Source: Morganella sibonii
GTDB lineage: Bacteria > Pseudomonadota > Gammaproteobacteria > Enterobacterales > Enterobacteriaceae
Assembly (NCBI RefSeq): GCF_040560245.1
Contig: NZ_JAKMWP010000004.1
Direction: 5' to 3' (one strand)
DNA: 64,000 nt
Under the pieces are notes generated by a model. That model was given only the letters and a program-made list of their open reading frames with translations, searched no databases and was not told where the DNA came from. Positions 24,744 through 33,593 of the stretch are shown here, piece after piece. The first letter of the stretch is position 1, and every line of letters begins with the position of its first letter. The position numbers and the translations under genes are program-made.

Positions 24744-25898
24744 ATGTCGGTATCACCTCGTCCGCTCACGATAGGTATTGTCGCCGGAGAAACCTCCGGT
24801 GACATTCTCGGTGCAGGGTTAATGCGTGCACTGAAAGAAAAATATCCGGATGTTCGTTTCATGGGGGTTGCCGGTCCGCTGATGCAGGCGGAAGGCTGTG
24901 AAACCTGGTATGAAATGGAAGAACTGGCGGTGATGGGCATCGTGGAGGTGCTTGGTCGCCTGCCGCGCCTGCTCTCCATCCGCCGTGATCTCACCCGGCG
25001 TTTCCGTGAACTCAAACCGGATGTCTTTGTCGGCATTGATGCACCGGATTTTAATATCACCCTGGAAGGGCGGTTAAAATCTTCCGGGATCAAAACGATC
25101 CACTATGTCAGCCCGTCTGTCTGGGCGTGGCGGCAAAACCGGGTCTTTAAGATTGCCAAAGCGACCAATCTGGTGCTGGCTTTCCTGCCGTTCGAAAAAG
25201 CGTTTTACGACAAATACAATGTGCCGTGCCGTTTTATCGGGCATACCATGGCAGATGCACTGCCGTTACAGCCGGATAAAGCAGCAGCCCGTGATGCTCT
25301 GGGGCTGGATCAGTACGCGCCGTGTCTGGCAATGTTGCCGGGCAGCCGCCATGCGGAAGTCTCGATGCTCAGCGGTGATTTCCTGAAAACCGCGCAACTG
25401 CTGCGGCAATCACTGCCGGATTTACAGATTGTGGTGCCGCTGGTGAATGCGAAACGCCGTGCCGAATTTGAAGCTATCAAACAGGAAATCGCACCGGAAC
25501 TGGATGTGCATCTGCTTGACGGCCGTGCCCGTGACGCGATGATTGCCTCGGATGCCGCACTGCTGGCATCAGGTACGGCGGCACTGGAGTGCATGCTGGC
25601 GAAATGCCCGATGGTGGTGGGCTACCGTATGAAGCCGTTTACGTTCTGGCTGGCAAAACGGCTGGTCAAAACCCCGTATGTGTCGCTGCCTAACCTGCTG
25701 GCCGGACGCGAAATTGTACCGGAACTTTTACAGGATGAGTGCCGCAGCGATCTGCTGGCAGATGCACTGCTGCCGCTGTTGCAGGGCGGAGAGGCAGTGG
25801 ATAAACTCAGAGAAACCTTCCTGGAATTACATCAGAAAATCCGTCTTGATGCGGATAATCAGGCCGCACAAGCCGTATCAGATATAGCGAGTAATTAA
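24744..25898 (+). CDS. lpxB: Lipid-A-disaccharide synthase LpxB
   Basis: 384 residues (E. coli 382). A GT-B fold glycosyltransferase joining UDP-2,3-diacylglucosamine and lipid X to form the lipid A disaccharide at the inner membrane face. Landmarks: IGIVAGETSGDILGAGLM at the N-terminus, FVGIDAPDFNI, YVSPSVWAWRQNRV, LPGSRHAEV and the acceptor/donor block ALLASGTAALECMLAKCPMVVGYRM. The stop codon shares its last base with the rnhB ATG, so coupling is likely. Confidence 0.96.
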   Translation: MSVSPRPLTIGIVAGETSGDILGAGLMRALKEKYPDVRFMGVAGPLMQAEGCETWYEMEELAVMGIVEVLGRLPRLLSIRRDLTRRFRELKPDVFVGIDAPDFNITLEGRLKSSGIKTIHYVSPSVWAWRQNRVFKIAKATNLVLAFLPFEKAFYDKYNVPCRFIGHTMADALPLQPDKAAARDALGLDQYAPCLAMLPGSRHAEVSMLSGDFLKTAQLLRQSLPDLQIVVPLVNAKRRAEFEAIKQEIAPELDVHLLDGRARDAMIASDAALLASGTAALECMLAKCPMVVGYRMKPFTFWLAKRLVKTPYVSLPNLLAGREIVPELLQDECRSDLLADALLPLLQGGEAVDKLRETFLELHQKIRLDADNQAAQAVSDIASN

Positions 25899-26494
25899 TG
25901 GATTTTGTTTATCCTGACGCGGCACTGATTGCCGGTGTCGATGAAGTCGGCCGCGGGCCGCTGGTCGGCGCGGTGGTGACCGCCGCCGTTATTCTTGATC
26001 CGCACAACCCGGTTGAAGGTCTGGCGGACTCCAAAAAACTCACCGAAAAGAAACGTGAGCGGCTGTTTGCTGAAATTCAGGAAAAAGCACTGTACTGGAG
26101 TATCGGCCGTGCGGAAGCCGCTGAAATTGATCAGATCAATATCCTGCAGGCCACATTCCTGGCCATGCAGCGGGCGGTGGCCGGATTACCGGTACGTCCG
26201 GGATTTGTGCTGGTGGACGGCAACAAAGCGCCGGATTTTGGTGTCCCTGCTCAGGCGGTGATCAAAGGTGACGGACTGGTGCCGGAAATCAGCGCGGCAT
26301 CGATACTGGCAAAAGTCACGCGGGATCGCGAAATGGCGGAGCTGGATAAACTATTTCCGCAGTACGGATTTGCAAAACACAAAGGCTACCCGACGGCGCT
26401 GCATCTTGAGATGCTGGCGCAGTATGGCGTGACAGAGCATCACCGAACCAGTTTCGGCCCGGTCCGCCGTGCGCTGGCCGGTATCAGTCAGTGA
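25898..26494 (+). CDS. rnhB: Ribonuclease HII
   Basis: 198 residues (E. coli RNase HII 198). Removes ribonucleotides misincorporated in DNA and RNA of hybrids. The catalytic start AGVDEVGRGPLVGAVV shows the Asp15-Glu16 pair; other acidic residues are in VLVDGNKAPDF and the motif AASILAKVTRDREM carries further active-site residues. The family-typical KHKGYPTALHLEML and GVTEHHRTSFGPVR close the protein. Begins at the lpxB stop and ends 10 bp before dnaE. Confidence 0.96.
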   Translation: MDFVYPDAALIAGVDEVGRGPLVGAVVTAAVILDPHNPVEGLADSKKLTEKKRERLFAEIQEKALYWSIGRAEAAEIDQINILQATFLAMQRAVAGLPVRPGFVLVDGNKAPDFGVPAQAVIKGDGLVPEISAASILAKVTRDREMAELDKLFPQYGFAKHKGYPTALHLEMLAQYGVTEHHRTSFGPVRRALAGISQ

Positions 26495-26504
26495 GGATGG
26501 CGTA

Positions 26505-29500
26505 ATGGCGGAACCGCGTTTTATTCATCTTAATATTCACAGCGACTATTCCATGATCGACGGGCTGGCGAAAACCGGGCCGCTGGTCAAAAAAGTGGCG
26601 TCGATGAATATGCCGGCGATGGCGATTACGGATTTTACCAACCTGTGCGGGCTGGTGAAATTTTACGGCAGTGCGCACGATGCCGGGGTGAAACCGATTG
26701 TCGGCGCGGATTTCCTGATGGAAAGCGAACTGCTGGGTGACGAACTGGCTTCGCTCACGATTCTGGCACGCAATAACACCGGTTATCAGAACCTGACCCT
26801 GCTTATCTCCGAAGCCTACCAGAATGGCTACGGTGCACAGGGGCCGACTATTCAGCGCGACTGGCTGGTTAATCACAAAGAAGGGCTGATTATTCTCTCC
26901 GGCGGACGTAAAGGGGATGTCGGTAAATTCCTGCTGCGCGGTAACAGCGTGCTGGTGGATCAGGCGCTGGAATTCTGGCAGACCCATTTCCCGGACAGCT
27001 TCTATCTGGAGCTTATCCGGACCGGCCGCCAGGATGAGGAAAGCTATCTGCATGCCGCTGTACAATTGGCGACAGAGAAATCCCTGCCGGTGGTGGCGAC
27101 CAATGATGTCCGTTTTATCAGCAGTGAAGATTTTGACGCCCATGAAATCCGCGTTGCTATTCACGACGGTTATACATTAGCAGACCCGAAACGTCCGAAG
27201 CTCTACAGCCCTCAGCAATATCTGCGCAGTGAGGACGAGATGTGCGAGTTATTCGCTGACATCCCGGAAGCACTGCAGAACAGCGTCGAAATTGCTAAGC
27301 GTTGTAACGTCACTATCCGTCTCGGCGAGTATTTCCTGCCGCAGTTCCCGACCGGGGATATGAGCACGGAAGATTATCTGGTCAAACGCTCGAAAGAGGG
27401 GCTGGAGGAGCGCCTGGCGTTCCTGTTCCCTGACCCGGAAGTGCGCGCGCAGCGCCGCCCGGAATATGACGAACGTCTGGATATTGAACTGAAAGTAATC
27501 AACCAGATGGGCTTCCCCGGCTACTTTCTGATCGTGATGGAGTTTATCCAGTGGTCGAAGGATAACAATGTGCCGGTAGGCCCGGGACGTGGTTCCGGTG
27601 CCGGTTCACTGGTGGCGTACTCCCTGAAAATCACCGATCTGGACCCGCTGGAGTTCGACCTCCTGTTCGAACGGTTCCTGAACCCGGAACGTGTTTCCAT
27701 GCCTGACTTCGACGTCGACTTCTGTATGGAAAAACGTGACCGCGTGATTGATCACGTGGCGGAAATGTACGGTCGTGATGCGGTTTCCCAGATTATTACT
27801 TTCGGTACCATGGCCGCAAAAGCGGTGATCCGCGATGTCGGTCGTGTACTGGGGCATCCGTACGGGTTTGTCGACAGGATCTCTAAACTGGTGCCGCCTG
27901 ATCCTGGCATGACACTGGAAAAAGCCTTTGCGGCAGAGCCGCAGCTCGGCGAAGTGTATGAAGCCGATGAAGAAGTCAGGGCATTGATCGACATGGCGCG
28001 TATCCTGGAAGGGGTAACGCGTAACGCCGGTAAACACGCCGGTGGTGTGGTGATCGCGCCGACAAAAATTACGGATTTCGCGCCGCTTTACTGCGACCCG
28101 GAGGGGAATAACCCGGTCACGCAGTTTGATAAAAACGACGTGGAATATGCCGGTCTGGTGAAATTCGACTTCCTCGGTCTGCGTACACTGACGATTATCG
28201 ACTGGGCGCTGGGGATGATTAACCCGCGCAACGAGAAAAAAGGTAAGCCGCCGGTGGATATCGCGGCTATCCCGCTCGATGACCAGAAAAGCTTTGATAT
28301 GCTGCAACGCTCTGAAACCACTGCGGTTTTCCAGCTTGAATCCCGCGGCATGAAAGATCTGATCAAACGTCTGCGTCCGGACAGCTTTGAAGATATGATA
28401 GCCCTGGTGGCACTGTTCCGTCCCGGCCCGCTGCAATCGGGCATGGTGGATAACTTTATCGACCGTAAACACGGACGCGAGGCTATCTCTTACCCGGATG
28501 TGGAATGGCAGCATGAGTCCCTGCAACCGGTACTGGAACCGACGTACGGTATTATTCTGTATCAGGAACAGGTGATGCAGATTGCCCAAGTGCTGGCGGG
28601 CTATACGCTGGGCGGCGCGGATATGCTGCGTCGTGCGATGGGTAAGAAAAAGCCGGAAGAGATGGCAAAACAGCGCTCGGTCTTTGAAGAGGGCGCGGTG
28701 AAAAACGGCGTGGATGCCGAACTGTCCATGAAAATCTTTGACCTGGTGGAAAAATTCGCCGGTTACGGGTTTAACAAATCTCACTCCGCCGCTTACGCGC
28801 TGGTTTCCTATCAGACACTGTGGCTTAAGGCGCACTATCCGGCTGAATTTATGGCCGCTGTAATGACGGCGGATATGGATAATACGGAAAAAGTTGTCGG
28901 GCTGGTGGATGAATGCTGGCGGATGGGGCTGAAAGTATTGCCGCCGGATATCAACAGCGGGCTGTATCACTTCCATGTCAATGATGAAGGTGAGATAGTC
29001 TATGGTATCGGCGCGATTAAAGGTGTCGGTGAAGGACCGATTGAAGCGATTCTGGAAGCCCGTAAAGACGGACATTTCAAGGATATCTTTGATTTGTGTG
29101 CCCGTACTGACATCAAAAAACTGAACCGCCGCGTAATGGAAAAACTCATTATGTCCGGCGCGTTTGACCGGCTGGGCCCGCATCGTGCCGCGCTGATGTC
29201 CTCGCTGGAGGATGCGCTGAAAGCAGCGGATCAGCATGCCAAAGCGGAAGCCACCGGTCAGGCGGATATGTTCGGGGTACTGGCGGAGGCGCCGGAACAG
29301 GTGGAACGTTCTTATGCCAATATTCCGAAATGGCAGGAAGAAATTATCCTCGAAGGAGAGCGGGAAACACTCGGGTTGTATCTTACCGGACACCCGATAA
29401 ACCGTTATCTGAAAGAAATTGAGCGCTATACTCATGGTTTGCGCCTGAAAGATGTTAACCCGACGCCCCGCGGTCAGATGACCACGGTGGTTGGTCTGGT

Positions 29501-29984
29501 GCTGGCTTCCAAGGTGATTACCACCAAACGGGGAAACCGGATTGGTGTCTGCACTCTCGATGATCGTTCCGGCCGGCTGGAAATTATGCTATTTTCCGAT
29601 GCACTGGAACGTTATCAGCACCTGCTTGAACAGGATCGCATTCTGATCGCCTCCGGGCAGGTCAGCTTTGATGATTTCAGCGGCGGGCTTAAAATGGTGG
29701 TCAGGGAACTGCTGGATATCAGCGAAGCACGCGAAAAATATGCACGCGGGCTTGCTATCTCGCTTACGGACAGGCAAATTGACGAACAACTGCTGCACCG
29801 GTTGCGCGGTGCACTTGAACCGCACCGCTCCGGGACAATACCGGTTCACCTTTATTACCAGAAGGACGATGCCAGAGCGCGGATGCGTTTCGGTGCCACC
29901 TGGCGGGTTACTCCGACCGATACCCTTCTGACAGATCTGCGGACTCTGCTGGGTAATGAGCAGGTAGAATTAGAATTTGACTAA
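26505..29984 (+). CDS. dnaE: DNA polymerase III subunit alpha
   Basis: 1159 residues from the ATG at 26505 (GAGGAT upstream; E. coli 1160). The replicative polymerase. Order: N-terminal PHP domain (FIHLNIHSDYSMIDGLAKTGPLV), then the C-family catalytic core with GPGRGSGAGSLVAYSL and the aspartates of PDFDVDFCMEKRDRVIDHV (about 400), third Asp region further on, the helix-hairpin-helix/beta-binding region (fingers and KKKPEEMAKQR), an OB domain near 990-1070 and the C-terminal tau-binding domain. Conserved last gene of the lipid A/replication cluster before accA. Confidence 0.97.
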   Translation: MAEPRFIHLNIHSDYSMIDGLAKTGPLVKKVASMNMPAMAITDFTNLCGLVKFYGSAHDAGVKPIVGADFLMESELLGDELASLTILARNNTGYQNLTLLISEAYQNGYGAQGPTIQRDWLVNHKEGLIILSGGRKGDVGKFLLRGNSVLVDQALEFWQTHFPDSFYLELIRTGRQDEESYLHAAVQLATEKSLPVVATNDVRFISSEDFDAHEIRVAIHDGYTLADPKRPKLYSPQQYLRSEDEMCELFADIPEALQNSVEIAKRCNVTIRLGEYFLPQFPTGDMSTEDYLVKRSKEGLEERLAFLFPDPEVRAQRRPEYDERLDIELKVINQMGFPGYFLIVMEFIQWSKDNNVPVGPGRGSGAGSLVAYSLKITDLDPLEFDLLFERFLNPERVSMPDFDVDFCMEKRDRVIDHVAEMYGRDAVSQIITFGTMAAKAVIRDVGRVLGHPYGFVDRISKLVPPDPGMTLEKAFAAEPQLGEVYEADEEVRALIDMARILEGVTRNAGKHAGGVVIAPTKITDFAPLYCDPEGNNPVTQFDKNDVEYAGLVKFDFLGLRTLTIIDWALGMINPRNEKKGKPPVDIAAIPLDDQKSFDMLQRSETTAVFQLESRGMKDLIKRLRPDSFEDMIALVALFRPGPLQSGMVDNFIDRKHGREAISYPDVEWQHESLQPVLEPTYGIILYQEQVMQIAQVLAGYTLGGADMLRRAMGKKKPEEMAKQRSVFEEGAVKNGVDAELSMKIFDLVEKFAGYGFNKSHSAAYALVSYQTLWLKAHYPAEFMAAVMTADMDNTEKVVGLVDECWRMGLKVLPPDINSGLYHFHVNDEGEIVYGIGAIKGVGEGPIEAILEARKDGHFKDIFDLCARTDIKKLNRRVMEKLIMSGAFDRLGPHRAALMSSLEDALKAADQHAKAEATGQADMFGVLAEAPEQVERSYANIPKWQEEIILEGERETLGLYLTGHPINRYLKEIERYTHGLRLKDVNPTPRGQMTTVVGLVLASKVITTKRGNRIGVCTLDDRSGRLEIMLFSDALERYQHLLEQDRILIASGQVSFDDFSGGLKMVVRELLDISEAREKYARGLAISLTDRQIDEQLLHRLRGALEPHRSGTIPVHLYYQKDDARARMRFGATWRVTPTDTLLTDLRTLLGNEQVELEFD

Positions 29985-29996
29985 AATAGGAACATT

Positions 29997-30956
29997 ATGA
30001 GTCTTAATTTTCTGGATTTTGAACAGCCGATTGCCGAGTTAGAGGCGAAAATTGATTCGCTGACCGCGGTCAGCCGCCAGGATGAATCACTCGATATCAA
30101 TCTTGACGAAGAAGTTGAACGCTTACGGGCGAAGAGTCTGGAACTGACACGTAAGATTTTCGCTGACCTGGGTGCGTGGCAGATAGCTCAGCTGGCCCGC
30201 CATCCGCGTCGCCCGTATACCCTGGATTACGTCAAACTGATCTTTACCGATTTTCAGGAACTGGCAGGCGACCGCGCATATGCGGATGACAAAGCGATTG
30301 TCGGCGGGATTGCCCGTCTCGACGGTCGTCCGGTGATGATTATCGGCCATCAGAAAGGCCGTGAAACCAAAGAAAAGATCCGCCGTAACTTCGGCATGCC
30401 GGCACCGGAAGGTTACCGCAAGGCACTGCGCCTGATGGAACTGGCCGAACGCTTTAATCTGCCGGTGATCACTTTTATCGACACCCCGGGCGCTTATCCG
30501 GGCGTGGGGGCGGAAGAGCGCGGTCAGTCTGAAGCGATCGCCCGCAACCTGCGTGAAATGTCCCGTCTGAAAGTACCGGCCGTCTGTACTGTGGTCGGGG
30601 AAGGCGGCTCCGGCGGCGCGCTGGCAATTGCGGTCGGCGATAAAGTGAATATGCTGCAATACAGCACATATTCTGTGATTTCACCGGAAGGCTGTGCCTC
30701 TATTCTGTGGAAAAGCGCGGATAAAGCGCCGATCGCGGCAGAAGCAATGGGGATCACCGCTCCGCGTCTGAAAGAACTGAAACTGATCGACAATGTGATC
30801 CCTGAGCCGCTGGGCGGCGCGCACCGTGATTATGAAGCGATTGCCGCATCCCTGAAAGCGCAGATCCTGTCTGATCTGGCTGAGCTGGATAAACTGGACA
30901 GCGAATCGCTGGTGAATCGCCGCTATGAGCGTCTGATGAGCTACGGCTACTGCTGA
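29997..30956 (+). CDS. accA: Acetyl-CoA carboxylase carboxyltransferase subunit alpha
   Basis: 319 residues, equal to E. coli AccA. Together with AccD it transfers the carboxyl group from biotin to acetyl-CoA, forming malonyl-CoA. The crotonase-like fold motifs are present: HQKGRETKEKIRRNFGMPAPEGYRKALRLM, FIDTPGAYPGVGAEERGQSEAIARNL and VVGEGGSGGALAIAVGDKVNMLQYSTYSVISPEGCASILWK. The ribosome binding site TAGGAAC lies 12 bp after dnaE. Nine bases separate it from tilS. Confidence 0.97.
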   Translation: MSLNFLDFEQPIAELEAKIDSLTAVSRQDESLDINLDEEVERLRAKSLELTRKIFADLGAWQIAQLARHPRRPYTLDYVKLIFTDFQELAGDRAYADDKAIVGGIARLDGRPVMIIGHQKGRETKEKIRRNFGMPAPEGYRKALRLMELAERFNLPVITFIDTPGAYPGVGAEERGQSEAIARNLREMSRLKVPAVCTVVGEGGSGGALAIAVGDKVNMLQYSTYSVISPEGCASILWKSADKAPIAAEAMGITAPRLKELKLIDNVIPEPLGGAHRDYEAIAASLKAQILSDLAELDKLDSESLVNRRYERLMSYGYC

Positions 30957-30965
30957 TAACCGGTT

Positions 30966-32348
30966 GTGGATACTGCCTTTTGTGAGTCACTGTCTGCCGT
31001 GTTCCGCCGTGTGTTTGCCTCTCAGCAGGCAATACTGGCGGGGCTGAGCGGCGGGCTTGATTCTGTTGTCCTGCTGCATGCTCTGCGGCAGTGGCAGGCT
31101 GCTGAGCGTCCTGCGCTGCGGCTGCGGGCAGTCCACATTCATCACGGATTAAACCCGCTGGCGGATGACTGGGCGGAGTACTGCCGGACATTCTGCGGGT
31201 CACTGTCTGTTCCGTTTCAGGTGTGCCGCGTGCAGGTGGACCCCCGTAAAAAAGGGATTGAAGCCGCCGCCAGAGACGCCCGCTATCAGGCATTCCGTGA
31301 TGTGATCGCCCCGGATGAGGTGCTGGTGACAGCCCAGCATCTGGACGATCAGAGCGAAACCTTTTTTCTCGCCTTAAAACGCGGCAGCGGCCCTGCCGGT
31401 CTGTCCGCCATGCCGGAACAGATGCCATTTGGCCGTAATCTGCTGATCCGCCCGTTACTCACCTTCAGCCGCGCTCAGCTCGAGCAGTATGCGGCGTATC
31501 ATCACCTTTCCCGGGTGGAAGATGACAGCAATCAGGATATCCGCTATGACCGCAATTTCCTGCGTCATGAGGTATTACCGCAACTGAATGCCCGCTGGCC
31601 GCATTTCGCGCAGGTGGTATCCCGCAGTGCTGCGCTTTGCGGCGAACAGGAAGCCCTGCTGGATGAGCTTCTGCAACCGGAACTCACGCAGTTAACCGGT
31701 TCTGATAATGGCCTGTCTTTTATCCCGCTGCTCAGTGCCGGAACGGCAAAACGCAACGCGGTACTGCGCCGCTGGCTGAAACACTGTGGTGTGCAGATGC
31801 CGTCACAACACCAGCTGACGCTGCTCTGGCAGGAAGTGGCACTGGCAAAACCGGATGCCGAACCGGGTTACTGTCTGAAACCGGTCACTATCCGCCGTTA
31901 TCAGAACAAACTGTATGTGACAGAGAAAACCGCCGGGTTATCCGCATATTGTCTGCCATGGGATCTTTATTCTGCTTTGCCATTGCCGGATGATGCCGGA
32001 ATTTTGCGGGTGACGGAAACGCTCAATCCGCAGGATGTGGTATCTGTGGTGCGCCCGCCGCGCCCGGATGAGCAGGTGACTGTCCGGTTCGGTTTGCAGG
32101 GGCATTATCATATCAGCGGACGTGATCGCGGGCGTTCCGCCAAAAAGCTGTGGCAGGAATCCGGTGTTGCCCCCTGGCAGCGCGAACGTACACCGCTGCT
32201 CTGGTATAACGATACGCTGATTGCGGCGGTCGGGGTCTTTGTGACGAAAGAGGGGGAAGCGGATGAGGCAAAACTGGTGATTATGCAGGAAAAAAACAAC
32301 CCCGCGGACGGGGTTGCAGAGTTATTCAGGACGGTGAGTGATCAATAA
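30966..32348 (+). CDS. tilS: tRNA(Ile)-lysidine synthase TilS
   Basis: 460 residues from GTG 30966. Adds lysine to C34 of the tRNA-Ile with CAU anticodon so that it reads AUA. The ATP pyrophosphatase loop LSGGLDS is at 27-33, with HIHHGLNPLADDW, VTAQHLDDQSETFFLALKRGSGPAGLSAM and the DDSNQDIRYDRNFLRHEVLPQL block following; the C-terminal domain recognises the tRNA. E. coli TilS is 432 residues. The 3' end overlaps the end of convergent rof by 23 bp and contains the rof terminator within its coding sequence. Confidence 0.95.
   Translation: MDTAFCESLSAVFRRVFASQQAILAGLSGGLDSVVLLHALRQWQAAERPALRLRAVHIHHGLNPLADDWAEYCRTFCGSLSVPFQVCRVQVDPRKKGIEAAARDARYQAFRDVIAPDEVLVTAQHLDDQSETFFLALKRGSGPAGLSAMPEQMPFGRNLLIRPLLTFSRAQLEQYAAYHHLSRVEDDSNQDIRYDRNFLRHEVLPQLNARWPHFAQVVSRSAALCGEQEALLDELLQPELTQLTGSDNGLSFIPLLSAGTAKRNAVLRRWLKHCGVQMPSQHQLTLLWQEVALAKPDAEPGYCLKPVTIRRYQNKLYVTEKTAGLSAYCLPWDLYSALPLPDDAGILRVTETLNPQDVVSVVRPPRPDEQVTVRFGLQGHYHISGRDRGRSAKKLWQESGVAPWQRERTPLLWYNDTLIAAVGVFVTKEGEADEAKLVIMQEKNNPADGVAELFRTVSDQ
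32290..32316 (-). terminator. Terminator of rof, lying inside the tilS coding sequence
   Basis: Minus strand: CAACCCCG tccg CGGGGTTG followed by seven T residues, starting 10 bp past the rof stop. The whole element is within the last 60 bp of tilS coding sequence, in the segment encoding KNNPADGVAE. Confidence 0.88.
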
Positions 32349-32592
32349 CCACTGTTCCCAGGTCGGGATGACTGAAGCTGACAATGGCGTCCAGACGAAG
32401 CTCCCGCAATTCGTTGTCAATCGTGACAACAAGGTATTCCACTTTCTTCCGGAGTACCAAATCGGTCGCTTTTCCTGTCAGAACATCGCCCCCCTGTAAG
32501 GTCACTTCCAGTACCATATGATGCTGGCAGGCCAGTTCGAGGTTGTCATAGTCATCACAATTAATTGGTTGATATTCATTTTCTGCAGACAT
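32326..32592 (-). CDS. rof: Rho-binding antiterminator Rof (YaeO)
   Basis: 88 residues, typical length. Binds the primary RNA-binding domain of Rho and blocks termination. The signature PINCDDYDNLELACQHHMVLEVTL and KKVEYLVVTIDNELRELRLDAIVSFSHPDLGTVVI match E. coli YaeO closely. Convergent with tilS, overlapping its 3' end by 23 bp. The ATG at 32592 has GAGGGAAT upstream. Divergent from nlpE with a 268-bp AT-rich gap that probably holds promoters for both. Confidence 0.94.
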   Translation of the reverse strand: MSAENEYQPINCDDYDNLELACQHHMVLEVTLQGGDVLTGKATDLVLRKKVEYLVVTIDNELRELRLDAIVSFSHPDLGTVVIDHSPS

Positions 32593-32860
32593 ATTCCCTC
32601 ACCATACTTTCGCTCGCGGTATCATCCGCGGATGGTTATTCAAATAGCCTCATCGCTCCGGGAAGACTATATCATAGTTATCATATTGGCTATTACTGAT
32701 TACATTTTATTATCAGCAAAACATACTGTTTATCACTGTTTTGGATAAAATCATTGCCAATTTAAAAATAAAAATGCGTAATTGTCTGAAAACGTATGAA
32801 TATACAAAAACTGACAATCCTTTTGCTAACATTACCTCATCAGATGTTCAGGGGGAATAC

Positions 32861-33520
32861 ATGAAAAATCTAACAAAACTCTTATTGGCAGCAGGTATTT
32901 TCAGCATTACGGCCTGTAGTTCGACAGTCGTTGTACCACCGGCACCGGAAGTCCATGTTCTTGATCGTGCGTATAACGGCGTGGTTCCGTGTGCGGATTG
33001 TTCCGGCATGGATGTGACCGTTTTACTGGAAGGTGACGGCACTTATGTTATGCAGCGCACTTATCTGCAAACCCGTGACGGCAACCAGACCTTCTTTGAA
33101 ACCGGGACCTGGGCGAAAGACGGCGAAAAACTGCGTCTGACCGATACCGCCGGGCAGCGTGCCTATTATGATCCGCAGGATAAATCGCTGGTGATGCTGG
33201 ATATTGACGGCAATCCGGTGAAATCAGACATGAACTACACCCTGAAAATGGTGAAACCGTTACAGCTGAAAGGCGAATACCGCTATATGGCCGATGCGGC
33301 AACCTTTAAAGATTGTCAGACCGGCGTGGTTTACTCGGTGCCGGGTAATATTGGTTTAGAGCAGGGTTACGGTAAGCTGGGTGTTGAAGGCGGCAAACCG
33401 GTCTATCTGGAAGTGGAAGGGTATTACACCATCCGTCCGTCCATGGAAGATGGTCAGTTTGATCAGGCGCTGATTCAGACCGGTAAATCTGTACTGGATA
33501 AATCACGCAGCTGTCAGTAA
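32861..33520 (+). CDS. nlpE: Envelope stress lipoprotein NlpE (CutF)
   Basis: 219 residues from ATG 32861, preceded by AGGGGGA; a longer frame from 32741 has no ribosome binding site. An outer-membrane lipoprotein that senses adhesion and lipoprotein-trafficking or copper stress and signals to CpxA. Lipobox ITAC with Cys19; the N-terminal domain carries CADC at 44-47 (the conserved CxxC); the C-terminal OB-like domain (LKGEYRYMADAATFKDCQTGVVYSVP) has its Cys, with a partner Cys near the last residues (SRSCQ), matching the redox-sensing disulfide of E. coli NlpE. Same position beside proS as in E. coli. Confidence 0.93.
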   Translation: MKNLTKLLLAAGIFSITACSSTVVVPPAPEVHVLDRAYNGVVPCADCSGMDVTVLLEGDGTYVMQRTYLQTRDGNQTFFETGTWAKDGEKLRLTDTAGQRAYYDPQDKSLVMLDIDGNPVKSDMNYTLKMVKPLQLKGEYRYMADAATFKDCQTGVVYSVPGNIGLEQGYGKLGVEGGKPVYLEVEGYYTIRPSMEDGQFDQALIQTGKSVLDKSRSCQ

Positions 33521-33544
33521 GTTCTCCGGAATCCGGCAGAAATA

Positions 33545-33574
33545 AAAAAGGCTGAACAAATGTTCAGCCTTTTT
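33545..33574. terminator. Bidirectional terminator between nlpE and proS
   Basis: A 13-bp stem (AAAAAGGCTGAAC / GTTCAGCCTTTTT) with an AAAT loop serves both convergent genes, with A and T tails on opposite sides. Confidence 0.9.
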
Positions 33575-33593
33575 GTATTCACCGCGCTGATAA

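Noticed and set aside
27606..29435. A 609-codon open frame on the minus strand opposite dnaE.
   Set aside because: It is the antisense shadow of dnaE. Its residue composition is unnatural (rich in Arg, His, Gln, Phe), it has no ribosome binding site, and dnaE is unambiguous on the other strand.
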